Below, one piece after another: positions 1 through 9,034 of a stretch of 64,000 bases of DNA. The notes under the pieces were generated by a model. That model was not told the DNA's origin. It saw only the letters and a list, made by a program, of their open reading frames with translations, and did no database searches. This DNA is from Emticicia fluvialis (GTDB lineage: Bacteria; Bacteroidota; Bacteroidia; Cytophagales; Spirosomataceae). The stretch covers positions 124,001-188,000 of the forward strand of contig NZ_JANUSD010000005.1 of assembly GCF_024793945.1 (NCBI RefSeq). Reading direction: 5' to 3'. The position numbers and the translations under genes are program-made. Each line of letters opens with the position of its first letter. The first letter of the stretch is position 1.

Positions 1-951
1 TACGGTGGAGCCAAAGGCGGAATAGCCTGCAACCCGCGTGAAATGTCGGCCGGCGAAATGGAACGATTGATGAGGGCCTACACCTTGTCTATGCTTGATA
101 TCTTTGGGCCGGATAAAGACATTCCGGCGCCTGATATGGGTACAGGCCCACGTGAAATGGCCTGGTTGATGGATGAATATTCAAAAGCAAAGGGTATGAC
201 TGTCAATGCCGTTGTAACCGGCAAACCATTGGTTTTGGGTGGTTCGCTTGGCCGTACGGAAGCCACAGGGCGCGGCGTAATGGTATCGGCACTTTCAGGA
301 ATGGAAAAGCTACGCCTGAATCCTTATCGTGCTACGGCTGCGGTGCAGGGTTTTGGTAATGTGGGCTCTCATGCAGCTCAGCTATTACATGAGAAAGGCG
401 TAACCATTTGTGGTATCAGCGATATTTCGGGCGCTTATTATAACGACCGCGGAATAGACATTGAAAAAGCAATTGCTTACAGAAATGCCAACAAGGGTAC
501 CCTGGAAGGTTTCAAAGAAGCAGAGTTGATTAGTAACGAAGAGTTGCTGGCACTTCATGTAGACGTGCTGGTGCCTGCTGCCAAAGAAGACGTAATTACA
601 CATGATAACGCCGCCAGCATTCAGGCAAAACTGATTGTGGAAGGCGCCAATGGCCCCACCTCTGCAAGTGCCGACGAAATTATCAATGAGAAGGGCATTA
701 TGGTAGTGCCTGATATCCTGGCGAATGCCGGTGGGGTAACAGTTTCTTATTTTGAATGGGTACAGAACCGAATCGGGTACAAATGGGCCTTAGACAGAAT
801 CAACCGTCGTTGCGACCGCATGATGAAAGATGCATTTGATAACGTATTTGAAACATCGCAGAAACATAAGGTGTCTATGCGTCTGGCCGCCTACATTGTG
901 GCTATAGACAAAGTAGCCAGCACCTATAAGTTTCGTGGTGGATACGGTTGA
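1..951 (+). CDS. gdhA: Glu/Leu/Phe/Val dehydrogenase (glutamate dehydrogenase), 5' end cut by window
   Basis: The enzyme interconverts glutamate and 2-oxoglutarate plus ammonia with NAD(P) in the cytoplasm. The frame is open from base 1; a start at base 43 would be artificial, because the 14 codons before it encode YGGAKGGIACNPRE, containing the substrate-lysine motif GGAKGG of the family. About 316 residues are present, out of the usual 410-450. The catalytic aspartate motif APDMGTG follows, then the Rossmann domain with the glycine motif GFGNVGSHAA and the C-terminal NAGGVTVSYFEW segment. It resembles the small hexameric RocG/GdhA class. No strong terminator is seen after the stop. The symbol is by family only, and cofactor preference cannot be told. 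Confidence 0.93.
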   Translation, partial: YGGAKGGIACNPREMSAGEMERLMRAYTLSMLDIFGPDKDIPAPDMGTGPREMAWLMDEYSKAKGMTVNAVVTGKPLVLGGSLGRTEATGRGVMVSALSGMEKLRLNPYRATAAVQGFGNVGSHAAQLLHEKGVTICGISDISGAYYNDRGIDIEKAIAYRNANKGTLEGFKEAELISNEELLALHVDVLVPAAKEDVITHDNAASIQAKLIVEGANGPTSASADEIINEKGIMVVPDILANAGGVTVSYFEWVQNRIGYKWALDRINRRCDRMMKDAFDNVFETSQKHKVSMRLAAYIVAIDKVASTYKFRGGYG

Positions 952-1064
952 TACAAAATTTCAGGATAATTAAAGTATTACTCAGGCCCATTTGCTATCT
1001 GTAAGTACAAATGGGCTTGTTGTTTATTAACCATCAGATTTTACACTTAATTCTAATCAAACAG

Positions 1065-1095
1065 TTTACTGAATGCCTTGAATTGAGTATTTTTG
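1065..1095 (+). promoter_or_regulatory. Putative Bacteroidota-type promoter for ndk
   Basis: TTTA at 1065-1068 is followed after 19 bp by TATTTTTG at 1088-1095, an exact match to TAnnTTTG. The implied transcript starts about 20-25 nt before the ndk ATG. Pattern match only. Confidence 0.45.
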
Positions 1096-1122
1096 CAGAA
1101 ATTATTAAAAAATTAAACAGAT

Positions 1123-1542
1123 ATGGCAGGTAACAGAACCTTCACGATGATTAAACCACATGCTGTGGCGGATAATCATATTGGTGGAATTATAGCTATG
1201 ATTGAGGCCGCCGGCTTCAGAATTGTAGCAATGAAAAAAACACAACTGACTCCGGCATTGGCGGGTAAGTTTTACGAGGTACATAAAGAAAGAGGTTTTT
1301 ACGGAGAGCTTTGTGAGATGATGTCGTCGGGCCCGATTGTACCGATGATTCTGGAAAAAGAAAACGCCGTGGCCGACTTCCGCACCCTTATCGGAGCTAC
1401 GAATCCGGCTAATGCAGAAGAAGGAACCATCCGTAAGAAATACGCTAAATCACTGGGTGAAAACGCCATTCATGGTTCAGACTCAGACGAAAACGCTGCT
1501 ATTGAAGGTGCATTCTTCTTTGGTGTAACCGAACAATATTAA
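1123..1542 (+). CDS. ndk: Nucleoside diphosphate kinase
   Basis: Transfers the gamma phosphate of ATP to nucleoside diphosphates through a phosphohistidine. The 139-residue length is standard. The N-terminus reads RTFTMIKPHAV, and the active-site motif NAIHGSDS places the catalytic histidine at residue 117. The ATG is preceded by an A-rich stretch without a Shine-Dalgarno site, normal for Bacteroidota. It has its own candidate promoter and is closed by a strong hairpin terminator, so it is probably monocistronic. Confidence 0.98.
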   Translation: MAGNRTFTMIKPHAVADNHIGGIIAMIEAAGFRIVAMKKTQLTPALAGKFYEVHKERGFYGELCEMMSSGPIVPMILEKENAVADFRTLIGATNPANAEEGTIRKKYAKSLGENAIHGSDSDENAAIEGAFFFGVTEQY

Positions 1543-1560
1543 TAGTATCTATAAAGAGAA

Positions 1561-1592
1561 GGGCCTTGCCGTAAAAAGTAAGGCCCTTTTTT
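1561..1592 (+). terminator. Rho-independent terminator after ndk
   Basis: A 7-bp stem GGGCCTT/AAGGCCC (1561-1567 and 1580-1586) is followed by six T. It lies between convergent genes and could also stop the minus-strand oxidoreductase gene, although the reverse T tail is weaker. Confidence 0.85.
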
Positions 1593-1593
1593 G

Positions 1594-2580
1594 TCAGCTA
1601 TCAATACCCTCATAAAAAATACCGGCTTTCTGGCGTATATCATCTAACAAACTTATCAGTTTCACGCTCATGGAAAGCGGCATTTTTACGCTTTCTTTTT
1701 TGTTGTGGCGCAGGCAATTATTCACTTCTTCAATTTCGTAATTATATCCCCGTGTTTCTCTGTCAAACGAAAAAGTAACGGGCTCATTCTCTGTCTCAAA
1801 AAGCGTCAGGGTTTTTGTTTCATGAAATCGCTCCGGTAAATGAATATATCCTTTCTCTCCATAAATAAGCGCTTCTGTTCGGGTTCTTGTGGCATAAGTA
1901 GCGTTTAGCATAGCAGTAGCCTGTGGATATCTGAAAACAAAACTTGTTGTTTCGTCGACCCCTGTTTTGCCTGCAATGGTAAAGGCCTGCACATCAGTAG
2001 GGTAACCTAATATCAAAAGCGCCAGATATGCCGGATAAATGCCAATGTCGAGCAGGGCCCCACCACCCAAAGCCGGGTTCAGTACGCGGCGTTCCGGAAT
2101 ATGAGGCGCAACAAAGCCAAAATCGGCCTGAATGGTTTTCACCTTCCCTATTCTGTCTTCGGCAATCAGCTCCAGGGTTTTTTCTATAGCGGGTATAAAC
2201 CTGGTCCACATGGCTTCCATCAGAAATGTATCATTTGCCCTTGCTGCTTCTACCATCTGCTGCACCTCTTTCAGGTTCATGGCAAAGGGTTTTTCACAAA
2301 GTACAGGTATCTTATTATTGAGGCACAAAATAGCTGCCGACGCATGAGCCGTATGGGGTGTGGCAATATATACCACGTCTAAGCCGGGGGCATTGAAAAT
2401 TTCTTCATAAGAGCTATAAAAATGGGGTACATTGAATTGCTTCGCAAAGTTTTCAGCACGCTCTGAAGAGGTAGAAGCAACCGCGTACAGCTCAGTATCC
2501 GGTACGTTCACTAAGTCGGTTGCAAATTTTTCTGCAATTTTCCCTATTCCGATAATTCCCCACCGTATTGTTTTCGCCAT
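1594..2580 (-). CDS. Gfo/Idh/MocA family oxidoreductase
   Basis: NAD(P)-dependent oxidoreductase of 328 residues. The N-terminal Rossmann fold carries GIIGIGKIAEKFA (residues 8-20), and the family signature CEKPFAMN is at about residues 95-102. The C-terminal GFO_IDH_MocA domain starts near residue 130 and has GGGALLDIGIYPAYL. There is no signal peptide, so it is cytoplasmic, unlike the Tat-exported paralogue at 32.2-33.3 kb. It resembles the dihydrodiol dehydrogenase/sugar dehydrogenase branch; substrate unknown. An icd terminator precedes it, so it is probably transcribed separately. Confidence 0.9.
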   Translation of the reverse strand: MAKTIRWGIIGIGKIAEKFATDLVNVPDTELYAVASTSSERAENFAKQFNVPHFYSSYEEIFNAPGLDVVYIATPHTAHASAAILCLNNKIPVLCEKPFAMNLKEVQQMVEAARANDTFLMEAMWTRFIPAIEKTLELIAEDRIGKVKTIQADFGFVAPHIPERRVLNPALGGGALLDIGIYPAYLALLILGYPTDVQAFTIAGKTGVDETTSFVFRYPQATAMLNATYATRTRTEALIYGEKGYIHLPERFHETKTLTLFETENEPVTFSFDRETRGYNYEIEEVNNCLRHNKKESVKMPLSMSVKLISLLDDIRQKAGIFYEGIDS

Positions 2581-2721
2581 TGTATATATTTATTTCAGAA
2601 GCCAACTTTGTATGGCATCAGGTTTAAGAATATGGTTTTTTTGAATACCTGCCAATATAAGCAAAAAACGTTTAAGCGGCCATTTTGTTTAAATGAAAAC
2701 GGCTGTTGGTATTACCTGGCC

Positions 2722-2757
2722 AGAAAACAAAACACCCCGGCTGTAGGAGCCAGGGTG
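2722..2757 (-). terminator. Terminator after icd
   Basis: On the minus strand a roughly 10-bp stem CACCCTGGCT/AGCCGGGGTG with a 5-nt loop (2733-2757) is followed by TTTTGTTTT. It sits just beyond the icd stop. Confidence 0.8.
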
Positions 2758-2779
2758 CCTGTTAAGCAATAAAAATGTA

Positions 2780-4009
2780 TTATTTGCTTAATTTTATCTT
2801 CAGATTTTGGTCTAATGCGTCCAAAAACTCTTCCGTATATAAGTAATGCTCACCGTGGGTTACTTTGTTTCCGTGGATACAAACCGCTAAGTCTTTAGTC
2901 ATTTTACCAGACTCAACCGTTTCAACGCAAACCTGCTCCAAAGCCTGGCAGAAATCTATCAACTCCTGGTTGCCGTCTTTTTTACCACGGAACTCCAATC
3001 CGCGGGTCCATGCAAAAATTGAAGCAATAGGGTTAGTTGAGGTTGGTTTTCCGGCCTGGTGGTCACGATAGTGGCGGGTTACCGTTCCGTGAGCTGCTTC
3101 TGCTTCCATGGTTTCGCCGTCCGGAGTAACCAATACAGAAGTCATTAAACCTAATGAACCGAAACCTTGCGCTACAGAGTCAGACTGCACGTCGCCATCG
3201 TAGTTTTTACAAGCCCAAACAAATGAACCGTTCCATTTCAAGGCAGATGCCACCATGTCATCAATCAGACGGTGTTCATATACAATACCTGCAGCTTCAA
3301 ATTTAGCTTTGTAGTCTGCCTGATAGATTTCCTCAAAAATATCTTTAAAACGGCCATCATATTTTTTCAGGATGGTGTTTTTGGTTGATAAGTACAAAGG
3401 CCATTTTTTGTTAAGCGCCACATTGAAACAAGAGTGCGCAAAACCGCGGATAGAGTCGTCGGTATTATACATACCCATGGCTACTCCGCCTCCTTTAAAG
3501 TTATATACATCAAACTCTTTAACGGTACCGTCAGCGCCTTCAAATTTCATGGTTAATTTACCAGGGCCATCAACTACGAAATCAGTAGCGCGGTATTGGT
3601 CACCGAATGCATGGCGACCAACGATGATGGGGGAGGTCCAGTTAGAAACCAGGCGAGGCACGTTTTTACAAACGATAGGCTCACGGAAAACAGTACCATC
3701 CAGAATGTTACGGATTGTGCCGTTTGGCGATTTCCACATTTGTTTCAGATTAAACTCTGTTACACGGGCTTCGTCAGGCGTAATAGTGGCACATTTGATA
3801 CCCACACCATATTGTTTAATAGCATTGGCTGCGTCGATAGTTACCTGGTCATTTGTTTCATCGCGATACTCAACGCCAAGGTCATAATATTTAATATCTA
3901 CATCAATATAAGGCAGAATCAATTTTTCTTTAATAAAACGCCAGATGATTCGCGTCATTTCGTCACCGTCTAGCTCAACAACGGGATTAGCTACTTTAAT
4001 TTTATTCAT
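2780..4009 (-). CDS. icd: Isocitrate dehydrogenase (NADP+), eukaryote-type dimeric class
   Basis: TCA-cycle enzyme converting isocitrate to 2-oxoglutarate, CO2 and NADPH. At 409 residues it resembles the IDH1/IDH2 type of eukaryotes (type II), not E. coli Icd. The N-terminus has NPVVELDGDEMTRIIW, followed by the substrate-loop segment KSPNGTIRNILDGTVFREP and the arginine-rich IIVGRHAFGDQYRATDF. The C-terminal half has the NADP-binding AAHGTVTRHYRDH stretch. The start fits the family exactly. It is flanked by terminators on both sides and so is probably monocistronic. Confidence 0.97.
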   Translation of the reverse strand: MNKIKVANPVVELDGDEMTRIIWRFIKEKLILPYIDVDIKYYDLGVEYRDETNDQVTIDAANAIKQYGVGIKCATITPDEARVTEFNLKQMWKSPNGTIRNILDGTVFREPIVCKNVPRLVSNWTSPIIVGRHAFGDQYRATDFVVDGPGKLTMKFEGADGTVKEFDVYNFKGGGVAMGMYNTDDSIRGFAHSCFNVALNKKWPLYLSTKNTILKKYDGRFKDIFEEIYQADYKAKFEAAGIVYEHRLIDDMVASALKWNGSFVWACKNYDGDVQSDSVAQGFGSLGLMTSVLVTPDGETMEAEAAHGTVTRHYRDHQAGKPTSTNPIASIFAWTRGLEFRGKKDGNQELIDFCQALEQVCVETVESGKMTKDLAVCIHGNKVTHGEHYLYTEEFLDALDQNLKIKLSK

Positions 4010-4100
4010 GATAATGAGTTTAATTAATAATTACGGTTGTAAAGTTATAAACAGAATATGAAAAATCGTAATTATATGAAACTTTCTGTTGCCAGTCAAT

Positions 4101-4132
4101 AAAAAAAGAGCCTCCAAACGGAAGCTCTTTTT
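4101..4132 (-). terminator. Terminator after the 4.2-7.3 kb TonB receptor gene
   Basis: Inverted repeat AAAAAGAGC/GCTCTTTTT with an inner TCC/GGA pairing and AAAC loop. T-rich on both sides, so it can act in either direction. It lies about 40 bp past the receptor stop. Confidence 0.8.
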
Positions 4133-4170
4133 AACTTAAACCAAAGAAAATTATGAAAATTAATAAAATC

Positions 4171-7100
4171 TTATTTGTTCAGAAGTTCGTCAAACGACAA
4201 CGACACATAATACATAGAACCTACCGATGCACTTCCGTAAGCCTGTATGTAAGGCTTGCCACCAATGTTGGTACCACCCACTTTCAGGATAGACTTAATG
4301 CTTGGTAATTTAAGACTTACCTGTGCATCTATGGTATTAATGGCCGGTACGGTAGTGTTTGAAAAGAACCCGATGCCGGTTGTTGTTGGCTGGTTAAAGC
4401 TGGCTTCCCAAACAAACGAATTCTGATGTTTGAAATTAATATTAAAGCCTATTTTGTTGCCACTGCCCAATCTTTTACCAAAACCCAGGTTGTAACGGTA
4501 TTCTGGTGTATTAAAGCCTGCATATTGTTGCTCGGCCGATGGCGTAAAGTTTTTCAAACGGTTATTGGCTATGTTACCGCTCAGGTAGAAACTCTTAACG
4601 AGCGAGTAATTCAGACCAATTGCCCAGCCGTCAACTTTTATTTTTTCTGAGGTATTGGCTGGTCTTGAATAACCCAATCTTGTGTTTGCGCTTGATACGC
4701 CCGACTCAATCGGCAGACCCGGCCCGGCAGCTTTCGTAGGCACAACCACCGACACCCCACCAATAAAGTTTCTGTAAGTGCTGGTATAGTAATAAGCATC
4801 TACAAATAGTTTTTTAGCTATTAAGCCTTTGTAACCGATTTCAACTGACTGGATGCGCTCTGGTTGCAGGGTCTTGGCCGAGTACTTAGGTAATGAGGCC
4901 AAAGCATAAGCAGGAACCACCTGAGTGGTAACGGCTGTAATTTGAGTAACCACAGTGCTTTGAACGTTGTTTGCAATGGTTGTTTGTATGGCAGGCGAAG
5001 CCATTGTTTGCGCAACGCCGGCAGCAATGGCAGCTGGTGCCTGGTCGGCAGGTATTTGTCCGGCTGCTACAGCCGCATTTACCTGAGCCGTAACGCCAGC
5101 GGTTACCTGAGCCTGCACCGCTGCGGTAACACCTGCTTTAATGGCTGGCAACTGTGCATTTACCGCCTGCGTAGCATAGGCTTGGGCCTGTGCTAAAACA
5201 GTCTGTGTGATATATTTTGTTGGGTTAGCCTGGAAGTCATTCAACACAGGTAAGGCAATACCATTGTTCAGATTATATCTGTTCACAAACTCAGGCAGAC
5301 CACCAATCAGTGTTCCAGCCGGTGTTTTAAGGTCAATATATTGATTCTGAGTAGTTGGAATTCTGAAACCTGTCTGGTACGATACTCGGATATTCTGCTC
5401 ACCAAAAGAAGCAACCCCTGAAACACGCGGTGTAAACTGTCCTTCAAAATTCTCGTTTTTATCATATCTCAAAGAGCCGGTAATTTTAAAGTGGTCTTTA
5501 AACAGGCTTTTAGCAGCCTGTACGAACGCGCCATATTCGTTAATACCGATGCTGCCGTTTCTGCCTTCTTTTCTGTCGGCAAAAAGAGTTCCGTCAGACC
5601 GTAAATCATATTTTCTGATGTTGGCGCCAGCCAGCAGGTCAATAAATTTAATCTGATTTTTGAAGTTATACACCCCTTCGGCATGGTACATGTTGGTTTT
5701 GTCAAGAAAAGCACCACCACCATTGGCAATTGGTAAATCTCTGTATTTTTCAAGCAAGGCATCGTAAGCGGCTGTGCCCGGTTGAGGCATACCCTGGTCG
5801 GCTACTGCACGGGCTGCAAGGTGGGCCTGGTCTGCAGCCAAACCGCCACTTCTGGCCTGAACGAAGGCTCCTACATATTGCCCGAACCACGTTTCATGCG
5901 GCTTGATAGAGTTAAGCATTGAAACGGCCGTTAAGCCAGTAAAATATGACTGACCCGAGCGCTCTTGTGTTGTATAGGCGCGAAGCGTGAAATTGTCGCC
6001 TTTCAACTCAAGCTTGGCTTGAGTAAGGTTAAAGTTTCTTAACGAATAACGGCCAGTGCCGGTATAGGCAGTGGTACCATAGCCATAGTTAACCTGTGCA
6101 ATGGCTTCCACTTTTTCGTTCAACCGGTAGTGCAGTGCAACATTGGTCTTAAAACTTTTGGTGTTGTAGTCAATCATGTCTACTTCTTTAAAACCGGTGC
6201 GGCTTACATTAGTATTGGCCGGAATAAGCCCCGCTGCGGCTGAAGGAAGCAAACCGGCGTTAATCATGCTGTTGGCTACGGTTGTCATGTTTGCCTGTAC
6301 TTCATCGCCGTATATATTCATACCGTCGTAGTCTGTTTTTACACCTGCTCCGCGTGAGCCATCCTGTACACCGCCCAGGTTAAGGTTGGTGTAATTGTTG
6401 GCCTGCCAGTCTTTAGCCGTTATATAAGAAAGGTTTACCTTGAAGGCAAGCTTATCATTAAATGCCTTTGCATAACGAAGCGATAAATCGTGGAACGGCG
6501 TAGTAACAGTAGTACGGTTTGAGGCCGTCATCACCCCGCTTTTGGCAGTTGCGCTTAAACCCTGATACAGGAACGGGCTTTTGCTGTTCATCAGAATCAG
6601 ACCATTAATGGCATTGGGGCCATAAAGGGCCGAAGCAGCACCAGGAAGCAATTCTACGCTTTCAACGTCAAGTTCTGGCATACCCACAATATTGTCAACA
6701 GGGAAATTAAGCCCCGGTGCCTGGTTATCCATACCGTCAATCATCTGTACGGTGCGGGGGTTTCCGGTTGCACCAAAACCACGCATATTGATTGATTTGA
6801 ACAATAAGCCCTGGGTGGTCATGTCTACACCTTTCATGCTTGCAAGGGCATCATAAAAAGACGGAGCCGCTGCTTCACGAATGGCACGAATATCCATTTT
6901 TTCAACAGCAACCGGCGATTTCATCACGGTTTCTTCTACACGAGAGGCAGCCACTACAACCTCCTGCCCTAATATGGACTGCTCTTTCAATGCAATTGTA
7001 ATAGCAGCATTATTGCCTGAAACACTTACTTCCTGGCTTTCATAACCTACCGAAGATATTACTATCGTAAACGGCGGCGGTGTAGACGTACTGAAAGAAA

Positions 7101-7287
7101 AGTATCCTTTAGTGTCGGTAATCGTACCAATTACCTTACCTTTTACCTGCACACTTACTCCAATCAAAGGCTCTTTAGTAACAGCATCTGTTATAGTACC
7201 TGAAACTTTGGTTTGAGCAAATACAATATGGGTAATAAATAAGTAACAGATTCCGAACAATAATTTTTTTACGGAAAGTTTGAACAT
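4171..7287 (-). CDS. TonB-dependent receptor with carboxypeptidase-regulatory N-terminal domain
   Basis: Outer-membrane active transporter, 1038 residues from the ATG at 7287. That start gives a clean signal peptide (MFKLSVKKLLFGICYLFITHIVFA|Q) and lies downstream of a TAnnTTTG promoter; the longer frame to 7359 would begin upstream of it. After the signal comes a CarboxypepD_reg-like beta-sandwich (TKVSGTITDAVTKEPLIGVSV), then the plug (VVVAASRVEETVMKSPVAVE... MRGFGATGNPRTVQMIDG) and the barrel. An unusual Ala/Gln/Val-rich insertion lies at about residues 692-799. The C-terminus (MYYVSLSFDELLNK) is not the typical terminal aromatic strand end. No SusD partner is adjacent. Substrate unknown. 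Confidence 0.93.
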   Translation of the reverse strand: MFKLSVKKLLFGICYLFITHIVFAQTKVSGTITDAVTKEPLIGVSVQVKGKVIGTITDTKGYFSFSTSTPPPFTIVISSVGYESQEVSVSGNNAAITIALKEQSILGQEVVVAASRVEETVMKSPVAVEKMDIRAIREAAAPSFYDALASMKGVDMTTQGLLFKSINMRGFGATGNPRTVQMIDGMDNQAPGLNFPVDNIVGMPELDVESVELLPGAASALYGPNAINGLILMNSKSPFLYQGLSATAKSGVMTASNRTTVTTPFHDLSLRYAKAFNDKLAFKVNLSYITAKDWQANNYTNLNLGGVQDGSRGAGVKTDYDGMNIYGDEVQANMTTVANSMINAGLLPSAAAGLIPANTNVSRTGFKEVDMIDYNTKSFKTNVALHYRLNEKVEAIAQVNYGYGTTAYTGTGRYSLRNFNLTQAKLELKGDNFTLRAYTTQERSGQSYFTGLTAVSMLNSIKPHETWFGQYVGAFVQARSGGLAADQAHLAARAVADQGMPQPGTAAYDALLEKYRDLPIANGGGAFLDKTNMYHAEGVYNFKNQIKFIDLLAGANIRKYDLRSDGTLFADRKEGRNGSIGINEYGAFVQAAKSLFKDHFKITGSLRYDKNENFEGQFTPRVSGVASFGEQNIRVSYQTGFRIPTTQNQYIDLKTPAGTLIGGLPEFVNRYNLNNGIALPVLNDFQANPTKYITQTVLAQAQAYATQAVNAQLPAIKAGVTAAVQAQVTAGVTAQVNAAVAAGQIPADQAPAAIAAGVAQTMASPAIQTTIANNVQSTVVTQITAVTTQVVPAYALASLPKYSAKTLQPERIQSVEIGYKGLIAKKLFVDAYYYTSTYRNFIGGVSVVVPTKAAGPGLPIESGVSSANTRLGYSRPANTSEKIKVDGWAIGLNYSLVKSFYLSGNIANNRLKNFTPSAEQQYAGFNTPEYRYNLGFGKRLGSGNKIGFNINFKHQNSFVWEASFNQPTTTGIGFFSNTTVPAINTIDAQVSLKLPSIKSILKVGGTNIGGKPYIQAYGSASVGSMYYVSLSFDELLNK
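4890..5215 (-). other. Low-complexity Ala/Gln/Val/Thr-rich insertion in the TonB receptor barrel
   Basis: About 105 codons encode degenerate short repeats such as AGVTAAVQAQVTAGVTAQVN and AAVAAGQIPADQAPAAIAAG. The stretch lies between a predicted extracellular segment and the normal LQPERIQSVEIGYKG strand motif. The frame stays open and resumes family sequence, so it looks like a genuine insertion. Confidence 0.75.
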
Positions 7288-7328
7288 GGGGGTATTGGTT
7301 AGTGAGTTAACAAAACGTAAATTTGTGT

Positions 7329-7359
7329 CAAACATAGAAAAGAAAAAAGTAATATGCAA
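7329..7359 (-). promoter_or_regulatory. Promoter of the TonB receptor gene
   Basis: On the minus strand TTG (7359-7357), 20 bp, then TATGTTTG (7336-7329), a perfect TAnnTTTG. It places transcription start near 7322, about 35 nt before the chosen ATG. Confidence 0.55.
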
Positions 7360-7957
7360 GCATACTATCGCTTGATTTTATAAAAATTTTACAATTTTAC
7401 CAAAAAATAATTATATAAGCCCCGGTATATTACTTTTCGGTATCGTTTTTTAATTTTTGCTGTAGTTTTCGGGACTAGCCACCCCTCAACGCCTCATATA
7501 TTATCTATTTAACTGTTTTAGTTATCGTTTTGGTTTTTGATTGGCAACTCCCCGGCATGGCTGCCTATTGTTAGTGTAAAGCCGCAAAGCTGCCAACAAT
7601 ACCAGTGCACTGAGCAAGTCGGGTTTATGAGAGCCGGCCATGTAAGCATCAAAACAAATTCGGCCACCTTAATGAAGGCACAGCCGGGTGTTTACTGTAT
7701 AAAAAATAGATATTTTTGGATATAAAGTCGTAAATCTGATTAACACAAACTTAATTTTGGTGGAATGTTAAAGAAAATGTAGTTTTACATGCAGTTGATT
7801 TTGAAATAGCTTATAACTCAAAAGTAGAATACTCTCAAAAAACCAAAGAATTATCAAATCTTCAATAGCATCTAAGTAAGCAATAGGATTGTATTCTCAA
7901 CTTTTGTACATTCCTTGATTATTTACTCTGATATTATATTAACACTTAGCGATTTTA
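7360..7957. other. Divergent intergenic region, no gene seen; central structured GC-richer patch
   Basis: About 600 bp between the receptor promoter and manC. The flanks are AT-rich. The middle (about 7541-7690) is richer in G+C and contains several inverted repeats: TTGGCA (7541) with TGCCAA (7591), TATTGTT (7566) with AACAATA (7595), GGCA/TGCC, and the palindrome CAGTGCACTG. TATTTTTG at 7711-7718 matches a -7 element but lies 240 nt before manC. A 62-codon frame at 7537-7725 begins with TTG and resembles nothing I know. The patch could be a small RNA, a manC leader or decayed sequence. Confidence 0.4.
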
Positions 7958-9025
7958 ATGGAAAACAATTATGTAATCATTATGGCCGGAGGAGTCGGAA
8001 CACGATTCTGGCCGTTTAGTCGTAGTACCAACCCAAAACAGTTTCATGATGTACTGGGAATCGGTAAAACAATGATTCAGCAAACTGTTGAACGTTTTGA
8101 AGGTGTTTGCCCAAAAGAAAACATCTACATTGTTACCAGCGAAGAGTACTACCATATAACAAAACAACAATTGCCGTATCTGTCTGACGACCAGATATTA
8201 CTAGAACCGAACCGTAGAAATACCGCACCGTGTATCGGTTATGCCTGTTATAAAATAGCCTCTAAAAATCCGGATGCCAATATCGTAGTTGCTCCTGCAG
8301 ACCACATCATTCTGAAAGAAGAAGAGTTCCGTAAGAGAATCAACGTTGCCTTGCATTTTTCGGCCAGTAACGACGTTTTGGTAACGTTGGGTATTAAACC
8401 AACCAGACCTGATACAGGTTATGGATATATTCAGTTTACAGAGACGGAAGGCGATATTAAAAGGGTGAGAACCTTTACAGAAAAACCAGACCTTGAGTGG
8501 GCTGTTAAGTTTGTAGAAAGCGGAGAGTTTGTCTGGAACGCCGGTATCTTTATCTGGAATGTGAAGACTATCAAAAAGACTTTCGAAATGTTTTTACCTG
8601 AAATGGCTGAAGCATTTGAAGAAATCAAGAAAGACTTCTACACCGCCGGTGAAGCCGAGGCACTTAAAAAAGCGTATCCGCAGTGCAAAAGCATTTCAAT
8701 TGACAATGGTGTGATGGAGAAAGCGGAAAACGTGTTTGTGGTGCTGTCTGATATCGGCTGGTCTGACCTCGGTACCTGGAAATCATTGTATGAGATTTCA
8801 GACAAAGACGAAAACCAGAACGTAATAGACGGTAACACTTTGTTGTATAATACCAGTAATTCAATCATCAAAACTCCTGCCGACCGCCTGGTGGTTGTAA
8901 ATGGCCTTGATGGTTATATAGTAGCTGAATACGATAACGTGCTTATGATTTGCCGTAAGGAAGATGAGCAGAAAGTTAAAGAGTTTGTGGCTACAGCCGG
9001 AACGAAAGGTAAAGAGTTTGTTTAA
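7958..9025 (+). CDS. manC: Mannose-1-phosphate guanylyltransferase
   Basis: Makes GDP-mannose from mannose-1-phosphate and GTP, a precursor for surface glycans and GDP-fucose. At 355 residues it has only the nucleotidyltransferase part, without the C-terminal cupin isomerase domain of the 470-residue bifunctional form. Motifs: MAGGVGTRFWPFSR (residues 9-22), LLEPNRRNTAP (81-91), GYGYI (154-158) and FTEKP (173-177), the sugar-binding lysine motif. The next gene starts 9 nt after its stop, so the two are probably co-transcribed. Confidence 0.95.
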   Translation: MENNYVIIMAGGVGTRFWPFSRSTNPKQFHDVLGIGKTMIQQTVERFEGVCPKENIYIVTSEEYYHITKQQLPYLSDDQILLEPNRRNTAPCIGYACYKIASKNPDANIVVAPADHIILKEEEFRKRINVALHFSASNDVLVTLGIKPTRPDTGYGYIQFTETEGDIKRVRTFTEKPDLEWAVKFVESGEFVWNAGIFIWNVKTIKKTFEMFLPEMAEAFEEIKKDFYTAGEAEALKKAYPQCKSISIDNGVMEKAENVFVVLSDIGWSDLGTWKSLYEISDKDENQNVIDGNTLLYNTSNSIIKTPADRLVVVNGLDGYIVAEYDNVLMICRKEDEQKVKEFVATAGTKGKEFV

Positions 9026-9034
9026 CAGAAAACC

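Noticed and set aside
3372..3887. 171-codon frame on the plus strand
   Set aside because: Antisense shadow of icd; the icd motifs are unambiguous.
7537..7725. Possible 62-residue gene in the manC upstream gap
   Set aside because: TTG start, no promoter at a fitting distance, no signal or domain, and the region is full of inverted repeats.
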